DNA of 64,000 bases from positions 1-64,000 of the forward strand of contig UQAW01000008.1 in the NCBI GenBank assembly GCA_900539175.1, read 5' to 3'. The DNA comes from an uncultured Lachnospiraceae bacterium. GTDB lineage: Bacteria > Bacillota > Clostridia > Lachnospirales > Lachnospiraceae. The position numbers and the translations under genes were made by a program. The notes under the pieces were generated by a model. That model did no database searches, was not told the DNA's origin, and worked only from the letters and a program-made list of their open reading frames with translations. Positions 43,437-52,376 of the stretch are shown piece after piece (the first letter of the stretch is position 1; every line of letters begins with the position of its first letter).

Positions 43437-44444
43437 ATGAATATACGCGAAAGTTTTGAGGAAAGGGAGTTTCAGGAACTGAGTCCCTATGCGGCTCACA
43501 GCCGCAGTTCCAGGGGACGGGATGTATATGAGCCGGAGTGTGACATCCGGACAGTGTACCAAAGAGACAGGGATAGAATTCTGCATTCGAAGGCGTTTCG
43601 CCGGCTGAAAGATAAAACCCAGGTGTTTCTGGCACCGCAGGGCGATCATTACCGGACACGTCTGACACACACGTTGGAGGTTTCCCAGACCGCCAGAACC
43701 ATCGCAAAGGCGTTGGATCTCAATGAAGATCTGGTGGAGGCCATTGCGCTTGGGCATGATCTTGGGCATACGCCATTCGGGCATGCGGGAGAGGCTGCAT
43801 TGGATGAGGTCTGTCCGGAAGGGTTTGCACATTACAAACAGAGTATCCGCGTAGTGGAATTGCTGGAAAAGGAAGGCAGAGGGCTGAATCTGACCTGGGA
43901 GGTTCGGGACGGGATTTTGAATCACAGAACTTCGGGGAATCCTCATACATTGGAGGGACAGATTGTGCGGCTTTGTGACAAGATTTCCTACATACATCAT
44001 GACATGGATGATGCGCAGAGGGCGGGACTCATCAGCGAGGATGATATTCCGATTACCATCCGTGTAGTGCTTGGGGGCACGACGCGGGAAAGGCTGAATA
44101 CGCTGATTCATGATATTGTTCAGAACAGCAGGGAAAGGGACCGTATCGTGCAGTCGGAGGAGATTGCCGAAGCCATGCGTATGCTGCGTCAGTTGATGTT
44201 TGACAGTGTTTATAAGAGTTCTGTGGCAAAAAAAGAAGAAGAAAAGGCAAAATGGATGTTGACGGAGCTTTATGAATATTATAGTAAACATACAGGGAAG
44301 ATGCCGGATGAGTATCAGCGGTTGATTACCAGGGGCGAAAAAAAGGAGCGGGTGGTGTGTGACTATATTTCGGGAATGACAGACCAATATTCCATGCACC
44401 AGTTTGAGGCGCTTTTCATTCCAAAAGCCTGGGCGGTCTATTGA
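43437..44444 (+). CDS. dgt: Deoxyguanosinetriphosphate triphosphohydrolase-like protein
   Basis: 335-residue HD-domain dNTPase. The metal-binding residues lie in RTRLTHTLEVSQ and LGHDLGHTPFGHAGE, and later in DKISYIHHDMDD. The family hydrolyses dNTPs to deoxynucleosides and triphosphate. GTGGAGG precedes the start. It is the first gene of dgt-dnaG-rpoD-trmK, the conserved macromolecular-synthesis cluster of Clostridia. Its stop lies ~18 bp before the dnaG start. Confidence 0.95.
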   Translation: MNIRESFEEREFQELSPYAAHSRSSRGRDVYEPECDIRTVYQRDRDRILHSKAFRRLKDKTQVFLAPQGDHYRTRLTHTLEVSQTARTIAKALDLNEDLVEAIALGHDLGHTPFGHAGEAALDEVCPEGFAHYKQSIRVVELLEKEGRGLNLTWEVRDGILNHRTSGNPHTLEGQIVRLCDKISYIHHDMDDAQRAGLISEDDIPITIRVVLGGTTRERLNTLIHDIVQNSRERDRIVQSEEIAEAMRMLRQLMFDSVYKSSVAKKEEEKAKWMLTELYEYYSKHTGKMPDEYQRLITRGEKKERVVCDYISGMTDQYSMHQFEALFIPKAWAVY

Positions 44445-44461
44445 TAGAAAAGAGGGAAGAC

Positions 44462-46246
44462 ATGCGTTATTCGGACGACTTAATTGAGGAAATCCGTCAG
44501 AAGAATGATATCGTTGACGTGATCGGCGGATATGTGAAGCTGCAGAGAAAAGGCAGCTCTTATTTCGGACTTTGTCCCTTTCATAATGAAAAGTCACCTT
44601 CTTTTTCTGTGAGTCCGCTAAAGCAGATGTATTATTGCTTTGGCTGCGGCGCCGGCGGCAATGTATTTACATTTATCATGGAATATGAGAACTATACATT
44701 CCTTGAGGCGCTTAAAATGCTGGCGGAGCGCGCCGGTGTGGAATTGCCGGAGCTGGAATATTCGAAGGAGGCAAAAGAACAGGCAGATAAGAAGAGTCAA
44801 CTGCTTCAGATTAACAAAGAAGCTGCAAAATATTATTATGTACAGCTTCGCGGGCAGCAGGGCAGGCAGGCGCTGGATTATCTGAAGGGCAGGGGAATGA
44901 GTGACGAGACGATTCAGAAGTTCGGTCTCGGATATTCTGATAAATTCGGAAGTGGTCTGTACCGGTATCTGAAGGGGCTTGGATATGGGGATGGATTGCT
45001 TCGGGAATCTGGACTTTTCAATGCGGATGAGAGACATGGAATGTATGATAAGTTCTGGAATCGTGTAATTTATCCGATTATGGATGTCAATAATAAGGTC
45101 ATTGGTTTCGGCGGCCGTGTGATGGGGGATGGAAAGCCAAAGTATCTGAATTCACCGGAAACGATGATCTTTGATAAGAGTCGGAATTTGTATGGGTTGA
45201 ATGCGGCACGTACTTCACGTAAGAAAAATCTGATCATCTGTGAGGGCTATATGGATGTGATTTCCATGCATCAGGCCGGATTTAACAATGCGGTGGCATC
45301 TCTTGGAACAGCGCTGACCTCGCTGCAGGCAGGGTTGATGAAGCGCTATACGGATGAAGTATTGATTATTTACGACAGTGATGAGGCGGGAACCAAGGCT
45401 GCGATTCGTGCTATTCCCATGTTAAAGGGTGTAGGGCTGGCAACCAAGGTGGTGAATTTGAAACCGTATAAAGACCCGGATGAATTTATCCAGAATGAGG
45501 GGCAGGAAGCATTTGAGAAAAGACTTCTTGAGGCAGAGAATAGTTTTCTGTTTGAAGTCCGGATCTCTGAGCGGGATTATGATATGACGGACCCTCAGGG
45601 AAAGACGGATTTCTTTCACAATGTGGCAGGGAAATTACTGTCCTTTGAGGATGAGATTGAACGGAATAATTATACGGAATCTGTGGCAAGGAAATATCAG
45701 ATTGAGGGCAGCACATTGCAGAAGCTGGTCAATAAGCTGGCTTTGAAAGGTGTTGGAATTACAGAAGTAAAGCGGCCGAAATCGGGAATTCAGTCGAACC
45801 GGGAAAAAGAAAGCGGCATTGACAAGGCACAGAAGCTGATGCTGACCTGGATTACTTCATATCCCGGAATTATGGAACATATCACAGCCTATATCAGTCC
45901 GGAGGATTTTACCAATGAATTGTACCGGAAAGTGGCAGATATGATATATGAGCAATACCGTCAGGGAGAAATCAATCCTGCGAAACTGCTGAATCAGTTT
46001 GTAGACAGCGAGGAACAGAAAGCAGTGACAGCTCTGTTTAATGCATCGATACCCCTTGAGACAGATGAGGAGCGCAGGAAGGCTTTGAATGACGTGATCT
46101 GCAATATGAAAGAGCACAGCATTGCATATCGCACGGCGCATCTGAATCCTACGGATATGAAAGGTCTGCAGGAACTGATGCAGGATAAAAAAGCACTTGA
46201 AAGCTGGAAGGAAAGCGGTGTTCCGCTGCATATTTCCTTCGACTAA
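44462..46246 (+). CDS. dnaG: DNA primase
   Basis: 594-residue primase. Zinc-binding CHC2 domain (C38, H41, C59, C62), RNA polymerase core and TOPRIM (~220-330, with CEGYMDVISMHQAG and YDSDEAGTKA), and a C-terminal DnaB-binding helical domain. ATG 44462 is chosen because AGAGGGAAGAC precedes it; a TTG at 44441 overlapping the dgt stop is less likely. rpoD follows 39 bp downstream. Confidence 0.97.
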   Translation: MRYSDDLIEEIRQKNDIVDVIGGYVKLQRKGSSYFGLCPFHNEKSPSFSVSPLKQMYYCFGCGAGGNVFTFIMEYENYTFLEALKMLAERAGVELPELEYSKEAKEQADKKSQLLQINKEAAKYYYVQLRGQQGRQALDYLKGRGMSDETIQKFGLGYSDKFGSGLYRYLKGLGYGDGLLRESGLFNADERHGMYDKFWNRVIYPIMDVNNKVIGFGGRVMGDGKPKYLNSPETMIFDKSRNLYGLNAARTSRKKNLIICEGYMDVISMHQAGFNNAVASLGTALTSLQAGLMKRYTDEVLIIYDSDEAGTKAAIRAIPMLKGVGLATKVVNLKPYKDPDEFIQNEGQEAFEKRLLEAENSFLFEVRISERDYDMTDPQGKTDFFHNVAGKLLSFEDEIERNNYTESVARKYQIEGSTLQKLVNKLALKGVGITEVKRPKSGIQSNREKESGIDKAQKLMLTWITSYPGIMEHITAYISPEDFTNELYRKVADMIYEQYRQGEINPAKLLNQFVDSEEQKAVTALFNASIPLETDEERRKALNDVICNMKEHSIAYRTAHLNPTDMKGLQELMQDKKALESWKESGVPLHISFD

Positions 46247-46285
46247 GGATAAAATATAAACAAGATATGGAAGGATGGAGCATCT

Positions 46286-47419
46286 ATGGAATTCGATAAA
46301 GAGAAATTCTTGGAGAAATTAAGAGGTCTGGAAGATTTGGCCAAAAAGAAGAAAAATGTTCTGGAATATAAGGAAATTAATGACTTTTTTAAGGACATGC
46401 CTCTGGATGCAGAGCAGATGGACAAGGTATTCGAGTACCTAGAAGCCAAGAATATTGATGTCTTAAGAATCTCAGAGAGTGGAAATGACGCAGACGATGA
46501 TCTTCTGCTTCTGCCGGATGATGAAATCAACCTGGACGACGAAGAAGAAGTCGATATGGAAAATATTGATCTTTCCGTTCCAGAGGGAATCAGTATCGAA
46601 GATCCGGTACGTATGTATCTGAAAGAAATCGGAAAGGTGCCGCTATTGTCTGCTGATGAAGAAATTGAACTTGCGCAGCGGATGGAAGTGGGAGATGAGG
46701 ATGCGAAAAAGCGTCTTGCGGAAGCAAATCTTCGTCTGGTTGTTTCCATTGCAAAGCGTTATGTAGGGAGAGGGATGTTGTTCCTGGATTTGATTCAGGA
46801 AGGAAATCTGGGATTGATCAAGGCTGTTGAAAAGTTCGATTACCGGAAGGGATATAAGTTCTCCACATATGCTACCTGGTGGATTCGTCAGGCGATTACC
46901 CGTGCAATTGCGGATCAGGCACGTACGATCCGTATTCCGGTTCATATGGTGGAAACCATCAACAAACTGATCCGTGTTTCCAGACAGCTGCTTCAGGAGC
47001 TGGGACGTGAGCCCACTCCGGAAGAGATTGCAAAAGAGATGAGTATGTCTGTGGAACGTGTTCGTGAAATTTTAAAGATTTCCCAGGAACCGGTATCCCT
47101 GGAGACGCCCATCGGTGAGGAGGAGGACAGTCATCTGGGAGATTTTATTCAGGATGACAATGTTCCGGTACCTGCAGATGCGGCTGCATTTACCATGCTG
47201 AAAGAACAGCTGGAGGATGTACTGGGCACCTTGACAGAGAGAGAACAGAAAGTTCTGCGGCTTCGTTTTGGATTGGATGACGGGCGTGCGAGAACACTGG
47301 AAGAGGTTGGAAAGGAATTTAATGTCACCAGAGAGCGTATCCGTCAGATTGAAGCGAAGGCACTTCGCAAGCTGAGACATCCAAGCCGCAGCAGAAAACT
47401 GAAGGATTATCTGGATTGA
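46286..47419 (+). CDS. rpoD: Primary sigma factor (sigma-A/RpoD)
   Basis: 377-residue housekeeping sigma factor. Region 1.1-like acidic N-terminus (~1-90), region 1.2 (DPVRMYLKEIG), region 2 (~135-210; core-binding and -10 recognition, YKFSTYATWWIRQAI), region 3, and region 4 helix-turn-helix (TLEEVGKEFNVTRERIRQIE). It explains the TTGACA/TATAAT-type promoters found throughout the window. GGATGGAGC precedes the start. Confidence 0.98.
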   Translation: MEFDKEKFLEKLRGLEDLAKKKKNVLEYKEINDFFKDMPLDAEQMDKVFEYLEAKNIDVLRISESGNDADDDLLLLPDDEINLDDEEEVDMENIDLSVPEGISIEDPVRMYLKEIGKVPLLSADEEIELAQRMEVGDEDAKKRLAEANLRLVVSIAKRYVGRGMLFLDLIQEGNLGLIKAVEKFDYRKGYKFSTYATWWIRQAITRAIADQARTIRIPVHMVETINKLIRVSRQLLQELGREPTPEEIAKEMSMSVERVREILKISQEPVSLETPIGEEEDSHLGDFIQDDNVPVPADAAAFTMLKEQLEDVLGTLTEREQKVLRLRFGLDDGRARTLEEVGKEFNVTRERIRQIEAKALRKLRHPSRSRKLKDYLD

Positions 47420-47434
47420 TAAGGGAAGAGGACG

Positions 47435-48124
47435 ATGCAGTTATCAAAACGATTGAAAGCGATTGCCGATATGGTAAGCGGAGGAAACCGGTTGGTGGAT
47501 GTGGGCTGTGACCACGGATATATTCCCATCTGGCTGGTAGAGCAGGGAAAGATTCCAGGTGCGATTGCCATGGATATCAACAAAGGACCGCTGCTGCGGG
47601 CGAAAGCGAATATTGAGAAGCATGGTCTTTCCTGCTACATAGAAACCCGGGTGTCTGACGGAGTATCTGCTCTTGCCAAAGGAGAGGGGGATACTCTGGT
47701 GATTGCGGGTATGGGAGGCCCTTTGACCGAACGGATTTTGTCTGAAGGGGAGAAGGCTTTAAAAGAATTCAGTGAATTTATTCTGGAACCGCAGTCCGAA
47801 ATCGGCCATATGAGGAAGTTTCTTCAGGAAAACGGGTACAAAATTGTGGAAGAAGATATGGTGTATGAGGATGGGAAATTTTATCCTGTTATGAAGGTGA
47901 TTCACGGGGGAATGGAGCCCCTCAAAGAAGAGGCAGTGTATGGTCCATGTCTTTTAAGAGATGGTCATCCCGTATTATATGAATATCTTATCCGGGAGCT
48001 GCAGGTATCAGAACAGTTATCCCAAAAGCTTCAGGCACTTCAAAGTGAGGGGGCTGCCCGGCGATATGAGGAACTTTGTCTGGAACTTGAGGTGATTCGT
48101 CAGGCGTTACATTATTATGAATAA
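47435..48124 (+). CDS. trmK: tRNA (adenine(22)-N(1))-methyltransferase
   Basis: 229-residue class I SAM methyltransferase that methylates A22 of tRNAs. SAM site LVDVGCDHGYIPIWL (~20-34), catalytic-region VIAGMGGPL and ILEPQSEIGHMRKFL match TrmK/YqfN. It starts 15 bp after rpoD, the usual order. A MITE-like repeat starts 7 bp after the stop. Confidence 0.93.
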   Translation: MQLSKRLKAIADMVSGGNRLVDVGCDHGYIPIWLVEQGKIPGAIAMDINKGPLLRAKANIEKHGLSCYIETRVSDGVSALAKGEGDTLVIAGMGGPLTERILSEGEKALKEFSEFILEPQSEIGHMRKFLQENGYKIVEEDMVYEDGKFYPVMKVIHGGMEPLKEEAVYGPCLLRDGHPVLYEYLIRELQVSEQLSQKLQALQSEGAARRYEELCLELEVIRQALHYYE

Positions 48125-48130
48125 CATGAA

Positions 48131-48317
48131 ATGATACCAGGGTCAAAAGGTTATGCGTTTCATGCTTGCATGAAAAAGCATGACTTTGGGACCCATAAAA
48201 CATGAGAAAGTAGCCCGAATAGGGCGGATTTCGAATGTTTTTAGGATTGCGGGAGCATGAAATGCGGAGCAATCCGTGTATCATAGAGGTCAAAATACCT
48301 TTTGACCCCAACATCAT
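48131..48317 (+). repeat. MITE-like dispersed repeat, full-length copy 2
   Basis: 187 bp, begins ATGATACCAGGGTCAAAAGG and ends CCTTTTGACCCCAACATCAT. Nearly identical along its length to copy 1. It lies between trmK and the nucleoside kinase. The rest of 48125-48485 has a GTTTGAAGAG motif, an ACTGTAAACAGTTAC palindrome at 48441-48455 and a TATAAA-like box, but no gene. Confidence 0.87.
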
Positions 48318-48485
48318 GAAATGGGCGGTTGCACAGTTCCCTGAATTCGACAGCAGGGAACGGAGCAATCGCCTGATTGTCTTAGCGCATGTTTGAAGAG
48401 ATCGTATGTATCGGCAAATCTGTGCATACTATAAAAGATGACTGTAAACAGTTACAAAAATTTCGAGAATATAAGGGGTAAATGG

Positions 48486-50153
48486 ATGGAACGGAAAAAT
48501 TATAAAGTGACAATCAAAAATCAGACAATCATTTATCCGGAAGGAACACCATATGGTGAGATTGTAAAGGCATATGACCAGGGGCAGGAATTGCCGACAG
48601 TTCTGGTATTTGCCAATGGAAGGCTGCGTGAGCTTCATAAAACATTAAAAGAGGACTGCGTGCTGGAGCCGGTGAGTCTGGGTGAAAGCATCGGGCATAA
48701 GGCGTATAAGCGCAGTATGACATTATTGCTCCTGAAAGCAGTTTATCATGTGGCAGATCATGATACGATAGAAAAAGTGGTACTGCATTATTCGGTGGGA
48801 TCAGGATTCTATTATACGATAGAAGGAACTGTGGTTTTGGATGAAACATTTCTGGAAAAGGTGAAAGCATATATGCTGGAACTTGTGGAGCGGGAGATTC
48901 CGATTATGAAGCGGAGTGTCAGCACCAATGAAGCCCGTGAATTGTTTGCAAATCATGGTATGAAGAATAAGGAGAAATTGTTCCGCTACCGCCGCAGTTC
49001 CCGGGTAAATATTTACAGTCTGGCAGATTTTGAAGATTATTTTTACGGATTCATGGTATGGCATACGGGCTATCTGAAGTATTTTGACTTACAGCTTTAT
49101 GACGAAGGTTTTGTCTTATTGATGCCGGAGCGTGCCAAACCAACGGTCATCCCGCCCTTTCAGCCGTCGCCCAAGATTTTCAAGGTACAGCAGCGATCAG
49201 AAAAATGGGGAGAGCAGCTGGGTGTCCACGGGGTGGGAGATTTGAATGAATGTGTCAGCAAAGGCGGAATCAAAGAGTTGATTCTGATTGCTGAGGCATT
49301 GCAGGAGGAGCGGATCTCCAAGATTGCAGATCAGATCGGCGAGCGTAAGCATGTAAAATTTGTAATGATCGCCGGACCTTCTTCCTCGGGAAAAACGACA
49401 TTTTCTCATCGGCTGTCCATACAGCTTGCGGTACATGGATTGAAGCCTCATCCCATTGGTATGGATAATTTTTATCTGAATCGTGTGGATACCCCAAGGG
49501 ATGAGAATGGGGATTATGATTTTGAATGTGCGGAAGCCATAGATATTGAATTGTTTAACCGGACGATGACCGCTTTGCTGAACGGGGAGCGGGTAGAGAT
49601 GCCTTATTATAACTTTGTGACGGGAAAGCGGGAGTACAAAGGGGAATTTTTGCAGCTTAAGGAGAACGACATTCTGGTAATTGAGGGAATCCACGGACTG
49701 AATGATAAGGTTAGTCAGATGCTGCCGAAAGAAAGTAAATTTAAAATCTATATCAGTGCACTGACACAGCTGAACATTGATGAGCATAACCGGATTCCTA
49801 CTACAGATGGAAGACTGATCCGCAGGATGGTTCGTGACAACAGAACCAGGGGGACTAAGGCACAGGATACGATAGCCATGTGGCAGTCGGTGCGGAGAGG
49901 AGAAGATAAGAATATCTTTCCGTATCAGGAGGAGGCGGATGTGATGTTTAATTCTGCTTTGATTTATGAGTTGGCAGTATTAAAATTATATGCAGAGCCA
50001 ATCTTGTTCCAGATTCCCGAGGATGCGCCGGAGTATATGGAAGCGAAACGGTTACTGAAATTTTTGGATTATTTTGTGGGAGTTCCCAGTGAAGATATTC
50101 CGAACAACTCGATCCTGCGGGAATTTGTGGGAAACAGTTGTTTTGATGTCTGA
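48486..50153 (+). CDS. Nucleoside kinase with N-terminal TGS/tRNA-synthetase-like domains (uridine kinase-like)
   Basis: 555-residue fusion seen in many Clostridia. The N-terminal TGS domain (~1-65; IYPEGTPYGEIV) and a threonyl-tRNA-synthetase second additional domain (~70-190) precede a P-loop kinase (~280-480). Walker A GPSSSGKT is at 297-304, and substrate patches are GMDNFYLNR and EGIHGLND. The kinase part resembles uridine kinase/phosphoribulokinase; substrate unproven. ATG 48486 is 7 bases after AAGGGG. A role for the synthetase-like domains (RNA or tRNA sensing) is only a guess. Confidence 0.9.
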   Translation: MERKNYKVTIKNQTIIYPEGTPYGEIVKAYDQGQELPTVLVFANGRLRELHKTLKEDCVLEPVSLGESIGHKAYKRSMTLLLLKAVYHVADHDTIEKVVLHYSVGSGFYYTIEGTVVLDETFLEKVKAYMLELVEREIPIMKRSVSTNEARELFANHGMKNKEKLFRYRRSSRVNIYSLADFEDYFYGFMVWHTGYLKYFDLQLYDEGFVLLMPERAKPTVIPPFQPSPKIFKVQQRSEKWGEQLGVHGVGDLNECVSKGGIKELILIAEALQEERISKIADQIGERKHVKFVMIAGPSSSGKTTFSHRLSIQLAVHGLKPHPIGMDNFYLNRVDTPRDENGDYDFECAEAIDIELFNRTMTALLNGERVEMPYYNFVTGKREYKGEFLQLKENDILVIEGIHGLNDKVSQMLPKESKFKIYISALTQLNIDEHNRIPTTDGRLIRRMVRDNRTRGTKAQDTIAMWQSVRRGEDKNIFPYQEEADVMFNSALIYELAVLKLYAEPILFQIPEDAPEYMEAKRLLKFLDYFVGVPSEDIPNNSILREFVGNSCFDV

Positions 50154-50195
50154 GGTGTTTGGCGTACAAATAACAGGCAATTGCTGTAAAGGTTG

Positions 50196-50224
50196 TGGAC
50201 AAAACAGGAATTGTGTGATAGGAT
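50196..50224 (+). promoter_or_regulatory. rnpB promoter
   Basis: TGGACA (50196-50201), 17-nt spacer, TAGGAT (50219-50224). Confidence 0.65.
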
Positions 50225-50240
50225 ATTAAATTGTTAAAAC

Positions 50241-50590
50241 ACAAGTAGAGTATGTAATCGCGGCTGACATATGCCGAAAGGCGTCAGGTGAGGAAAGTCC
50301 GGGCTTCGCAGGGCAGGATGCCGGATAACGTCCGGTGGAGGTGACTCCAAGGATAGTGCAACAGAGATATACCGCCTGCCAAAAGGCAGGTAAGGGTGGA
50401 AAGGCAGTGTAAGAGACTACCGTCCTTCTGGTAACAGAAGGAGCCATGTAAACCCCATCCGAAGCAAGACCGAATAGAAAGCGATGTGGCTGCCCGTCAC
50501 GCTTTCAGGTGGGTCGCTTGAGACTGTTGGCAACAGCAGTCCTGGATAGATGATTACACACGACATAACCCGGCTTATCGCTCTGCTTGT
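50241..50590 (+). ncRNA. rnpB: RNase P RNA (bacterial class A)
   Basis: The catalytic RNA of RNase P, which trims tRNA 5' ends. P1 pairs ACAAGTAGAG (50241-50250) with CTCTGCTTGT (50581-50590). Conserved core elements are GAGGAAAGTCCGGGC (P4/J3-4), ACAGAGATATACCGCC, GGTAAGGGTGGAAAGG, AGAGACTACCG and the closing ACATAACCCGGCTTA. Ends are set by P1 and are approximate by a few bases. Giant hairpin D begins 10 bp later. Confidence 0.95.
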
Positions 50591-50600
50591 GAGAGAGGTG

Positions 50601-50838
50601 GAATTTCCATCGCATTCCCGGCGGAAGTTTCCTGAGTGCCGGATGCGGCTTCGGAAGACAAGAGTATCTAAGTGTTCGGGGATTTTGCTAAAGGCGTTGT
50701 TTCAAATGACAAACTCGCTGCGCTCAGACAGTGTCATTTGAAACAACAACGCAAAATTCCCGAGCACTAAGATACTTAGTCTCCCTGCAGATGCATCCGG
50801 CACTCAGGAAACTTCCGCCGGGAATGCGATGGAAATTC
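50601..50838. repeat. Giant hairpin element D with 46-bp perfect outer arms
   Basis: 238-bp inverted repeat directly after rnpB. The outer arms (50601-50646 and 50793-50838) are exactly complementary. A middle segment pairs GTATCT-AGTG-TCGGG-ATTTTGC with three mismatches, and the inner stem GTTGTTTCAAATGACA/TGTCATTTGAAACAAC is perfect around a loop containing AACTCGCTGCGCTCAGAC. It probably acts as terminator for rnpB, but the arm length is far beyond that need. No gene is seen in 50591-50966. Confidence 0.88.
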
Positions 50839-50966
50839 TTTTATGGTGGGTGTTTGGCTGTGCAGCAAGCAAAAAACACTTTTGGGTTTCCAGATTATTG
50901 TTATTATTGCAAGAGATAGAGTTGCGTACGTGATATAGAGAAAGATATAAGTGTGAGGTGAGAGGC

Positions 50967-51575
50967 GTGAGGGAGATTATTTTGGCATCGGCTTCTCCGA
51001 GAAGGAAGGAATTGTTGGAGCAGGTCGGGATTGACTGCAGAGTGGTTCCGAGTATGGTGGAGGAGAGGATTACGACTTCGGTCCCGCAGGAGGTGGTGAT
51101 GGAGTTGTCCAGGCAGAAGTGTGAGGAAGTGGCGGGACGGATAAAGGAAAGCGGTATTGTACTTGGTGCGGATACGATTGTAGCGGTTCATGGGAAAGTT
51201 TTGGGAAAGCCGGAAGATGAACAGGATGCGGTCAGGATGCTGCGGGAATTGCAGGGGAATACGCATCAGGTGTTTACAGGTGTGACGATCATCTGGAGAA
51301 GTGAGGAAGAGATTCTGTGTAAAGAGACATTTTTTGAAAAGACAGATGTAACCTTTTATCCGATGAACGAGGAAGAAATTATCGGATATGTAAGGACCAA
51401 AGAACCGATGGATAAAGCAGGTGCTTACGGAATTCAGGGGCTTTCCGCTGTCTTTGTGGAAAAAATATCAGGGGATTATAATAATGTGGTAGGATTGCCG
51501 GTCGCAGCAGTTTATCAGCGGTTGAAAGCAGCGGATGAAGGGTTCAGTCATCTGCATGGATCAGGCGAATCATGA
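50967..51575 (+). CDS. maf: Maf family nucleotide pyrophosphatase
   Basis: 202-residue Maf/HAM1-type enzyme that hydrolyses dTTP/UTP-like or modified nucleotides and has been linked to septum inhibition in Bacillus. Motifs: ILASASPRRKELL (4-16), VLGADTIVAV, LGKPEDEQDA, and DKAGAYGIQG. GTG 50967 is chosen because GAGGTGAGAGGC lies upstream; GTG 50958 has no ribosome site. Confidence 0.93.
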   Translation: MREIILASASPRRKELLEQVGIDCRVVPSMVEERITTSVPQEVVMELSRQKCEEVAGRIKESGIVLGADTIVAVHGKVLGKPEDEQDAVRMLRELQGNTHQVFTGVTIIWRSEEEILCKETFFEKTDVTFYPMNEEEIIGYVRTKEPMDKAGAYGIQGLSAVFVEKISGDYNNVVGLPVAAVYQRLKAADEGFSHLHGSGES

Positions 51576-51696
51576 TCCGTCCATCCGCCTTTTGTGTCAG
51601 GATTGAGAGAAGATTTCATATATGTAATCTGTAAGGGTCTACTTTACGGCTTTTGCAAAATGTTAAAAAATTGCAAGAAATCCTATAAAAGTTGTA

Positions 51697-51724
51697 TTTT
51701 CATTTTGACAGAAAATGTTATACT
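51697..51724 (+). promoter_or_regulatory. Promoter of the HPr-like gene
   Basis: TATACT (51719-51724) with an extended -10 TG (51716-51717) and TTTTCA (51697-51702) at 16-nt spacing. CATTTT-GACAG-AAAATG within the spacer is an inverted repeat. Confidence 0.55.
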
Positions 51725-51771
51725 GAAAAAAACAAAAAAGAACGGATTTTTTGCAGAAAGGGTGAAGTATT

Positions 51772-52002
51772 ATGATGACTATGAATGTCTTGATTCCGAG
51801 AAAAGAGGATGCGGAGGATTTTGTAAGAAAGGTGTCGAAGTTTCCGTACGATGTAAATCTGACCAGAGGGCATCTGGCAATTGACGCCAAGTCTATTGTG
51901 GGAGTGCTGGGACTGGGGATTGGCACAGTCTTAAGGGTAGAAGCTAATACGGATAATTTAGAATCAATGAAAGATGCGTTGCAGAAATATATGGTTGCAT
52001 AA
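51772..52002 (+). CDS. HPr-family protein lacking the His15 site (Crh-like)
   Basis: 76-residue HPr fold protein. The segment normally reading GLHARPA is replaced by IPRKEDAEDF, so the EI-dependent His is missing, while the regulatory Ser region is kept in DAKSIVGVLGLG. That pattern matches Crh-type proteins, which act only in HPr kinase signalling and CcpA-linked catabolite control; here this is inference from the residues. GAAAGGGTGAAG precedes the start. A long hairpin terminator follows. No ptsI is nearby. Confidence 0.85.
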   Translation: MMTMNVLIPRKEDAEDFVRKVSKFPYDVNLTRGHLAIDAKSIVGVLGLGIGTVLRVEANTDNLESMKDALQKYMVA

Positions 52003-52010
52003 CCTTGGAG

Positions 52011-52076
52011 CCTGCAAAATATGAGAGGGCGCTGTTTTTCTATTTGTAAAAACAGCGCCCTCTTATGTTTTGCAGG
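52011..52076 (+). terminator. Long hairpin terminator after the HPr-like gene
   Basis: CCTGCAAAA-AT-AGAGGGCGCTGTTTTT pairs with AAAAACAGCGCCCTCT-AT-TTTTGCAGG, 29-nt arms with only two mismatches around an 8-nt loop. Longer than usual for a terminator. Confidence 0.78.
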
Positions 52077-52098
52077 AATTCCTTATTGCCACTTTCTC

Positions 52099-52127
52099 TT
52101 GAAATTCCATGCATTTTGTTATATTAT
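52099..52127 (+). promoter_or_regulatory. pyrB promoter
   Basis: TTGAAA (52099-52104), 17-nt spacer, TATTAT (52122-52127). Confidence 0.72.
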
Positions 52128-52153
52128 GTAACACAGAGTAAATTACAATAAAT

Positions 52154-52326
52154 ATGATGCCAGAAAGGTCATGCTTGCATGAAAAAGCATGACCTTGGGG
52201 TCCGTAAAACATGAGAAAGTAGCCCGAATAGGGCGGATTTCGAATGTTTTCAGGATTGCGGGAGCATGAAATGCGGAGCAATCTGTGTATCATAGGGGGC
52301 AAAATATCTTTTGCCCCCTACATCAT
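52154..52326 (+). repeat. MITE-like dispersed repeat, copy 3 (173 bp)
   Basis: Begins ATGATGCCAGAAAGGTC and ends TTTTGCCCCCTACATCAT; slightly shortened at the left. The right-end hairpin reads GGGGGCAAAA/TTTTGCCCCC where other copies have GGGGTCAAAA/TTTTGACCCC, a compensated T-A to G-C change. It lies in the pyrB leader. Confidence 0.87.
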
Positions 52327-52376
52327 CAATATTAAGGAACTGAATAATGACAGTTATGATTAAGAGGAGGTAATTT

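Noticed and set aside
43404..44597. 397-codon open frame on the minus strand opposite dgt
   Set aside because: Lies entirely over dgt and the dnaG start, composition is His/Arg/Ile-rich shadow type, no ribosome site.
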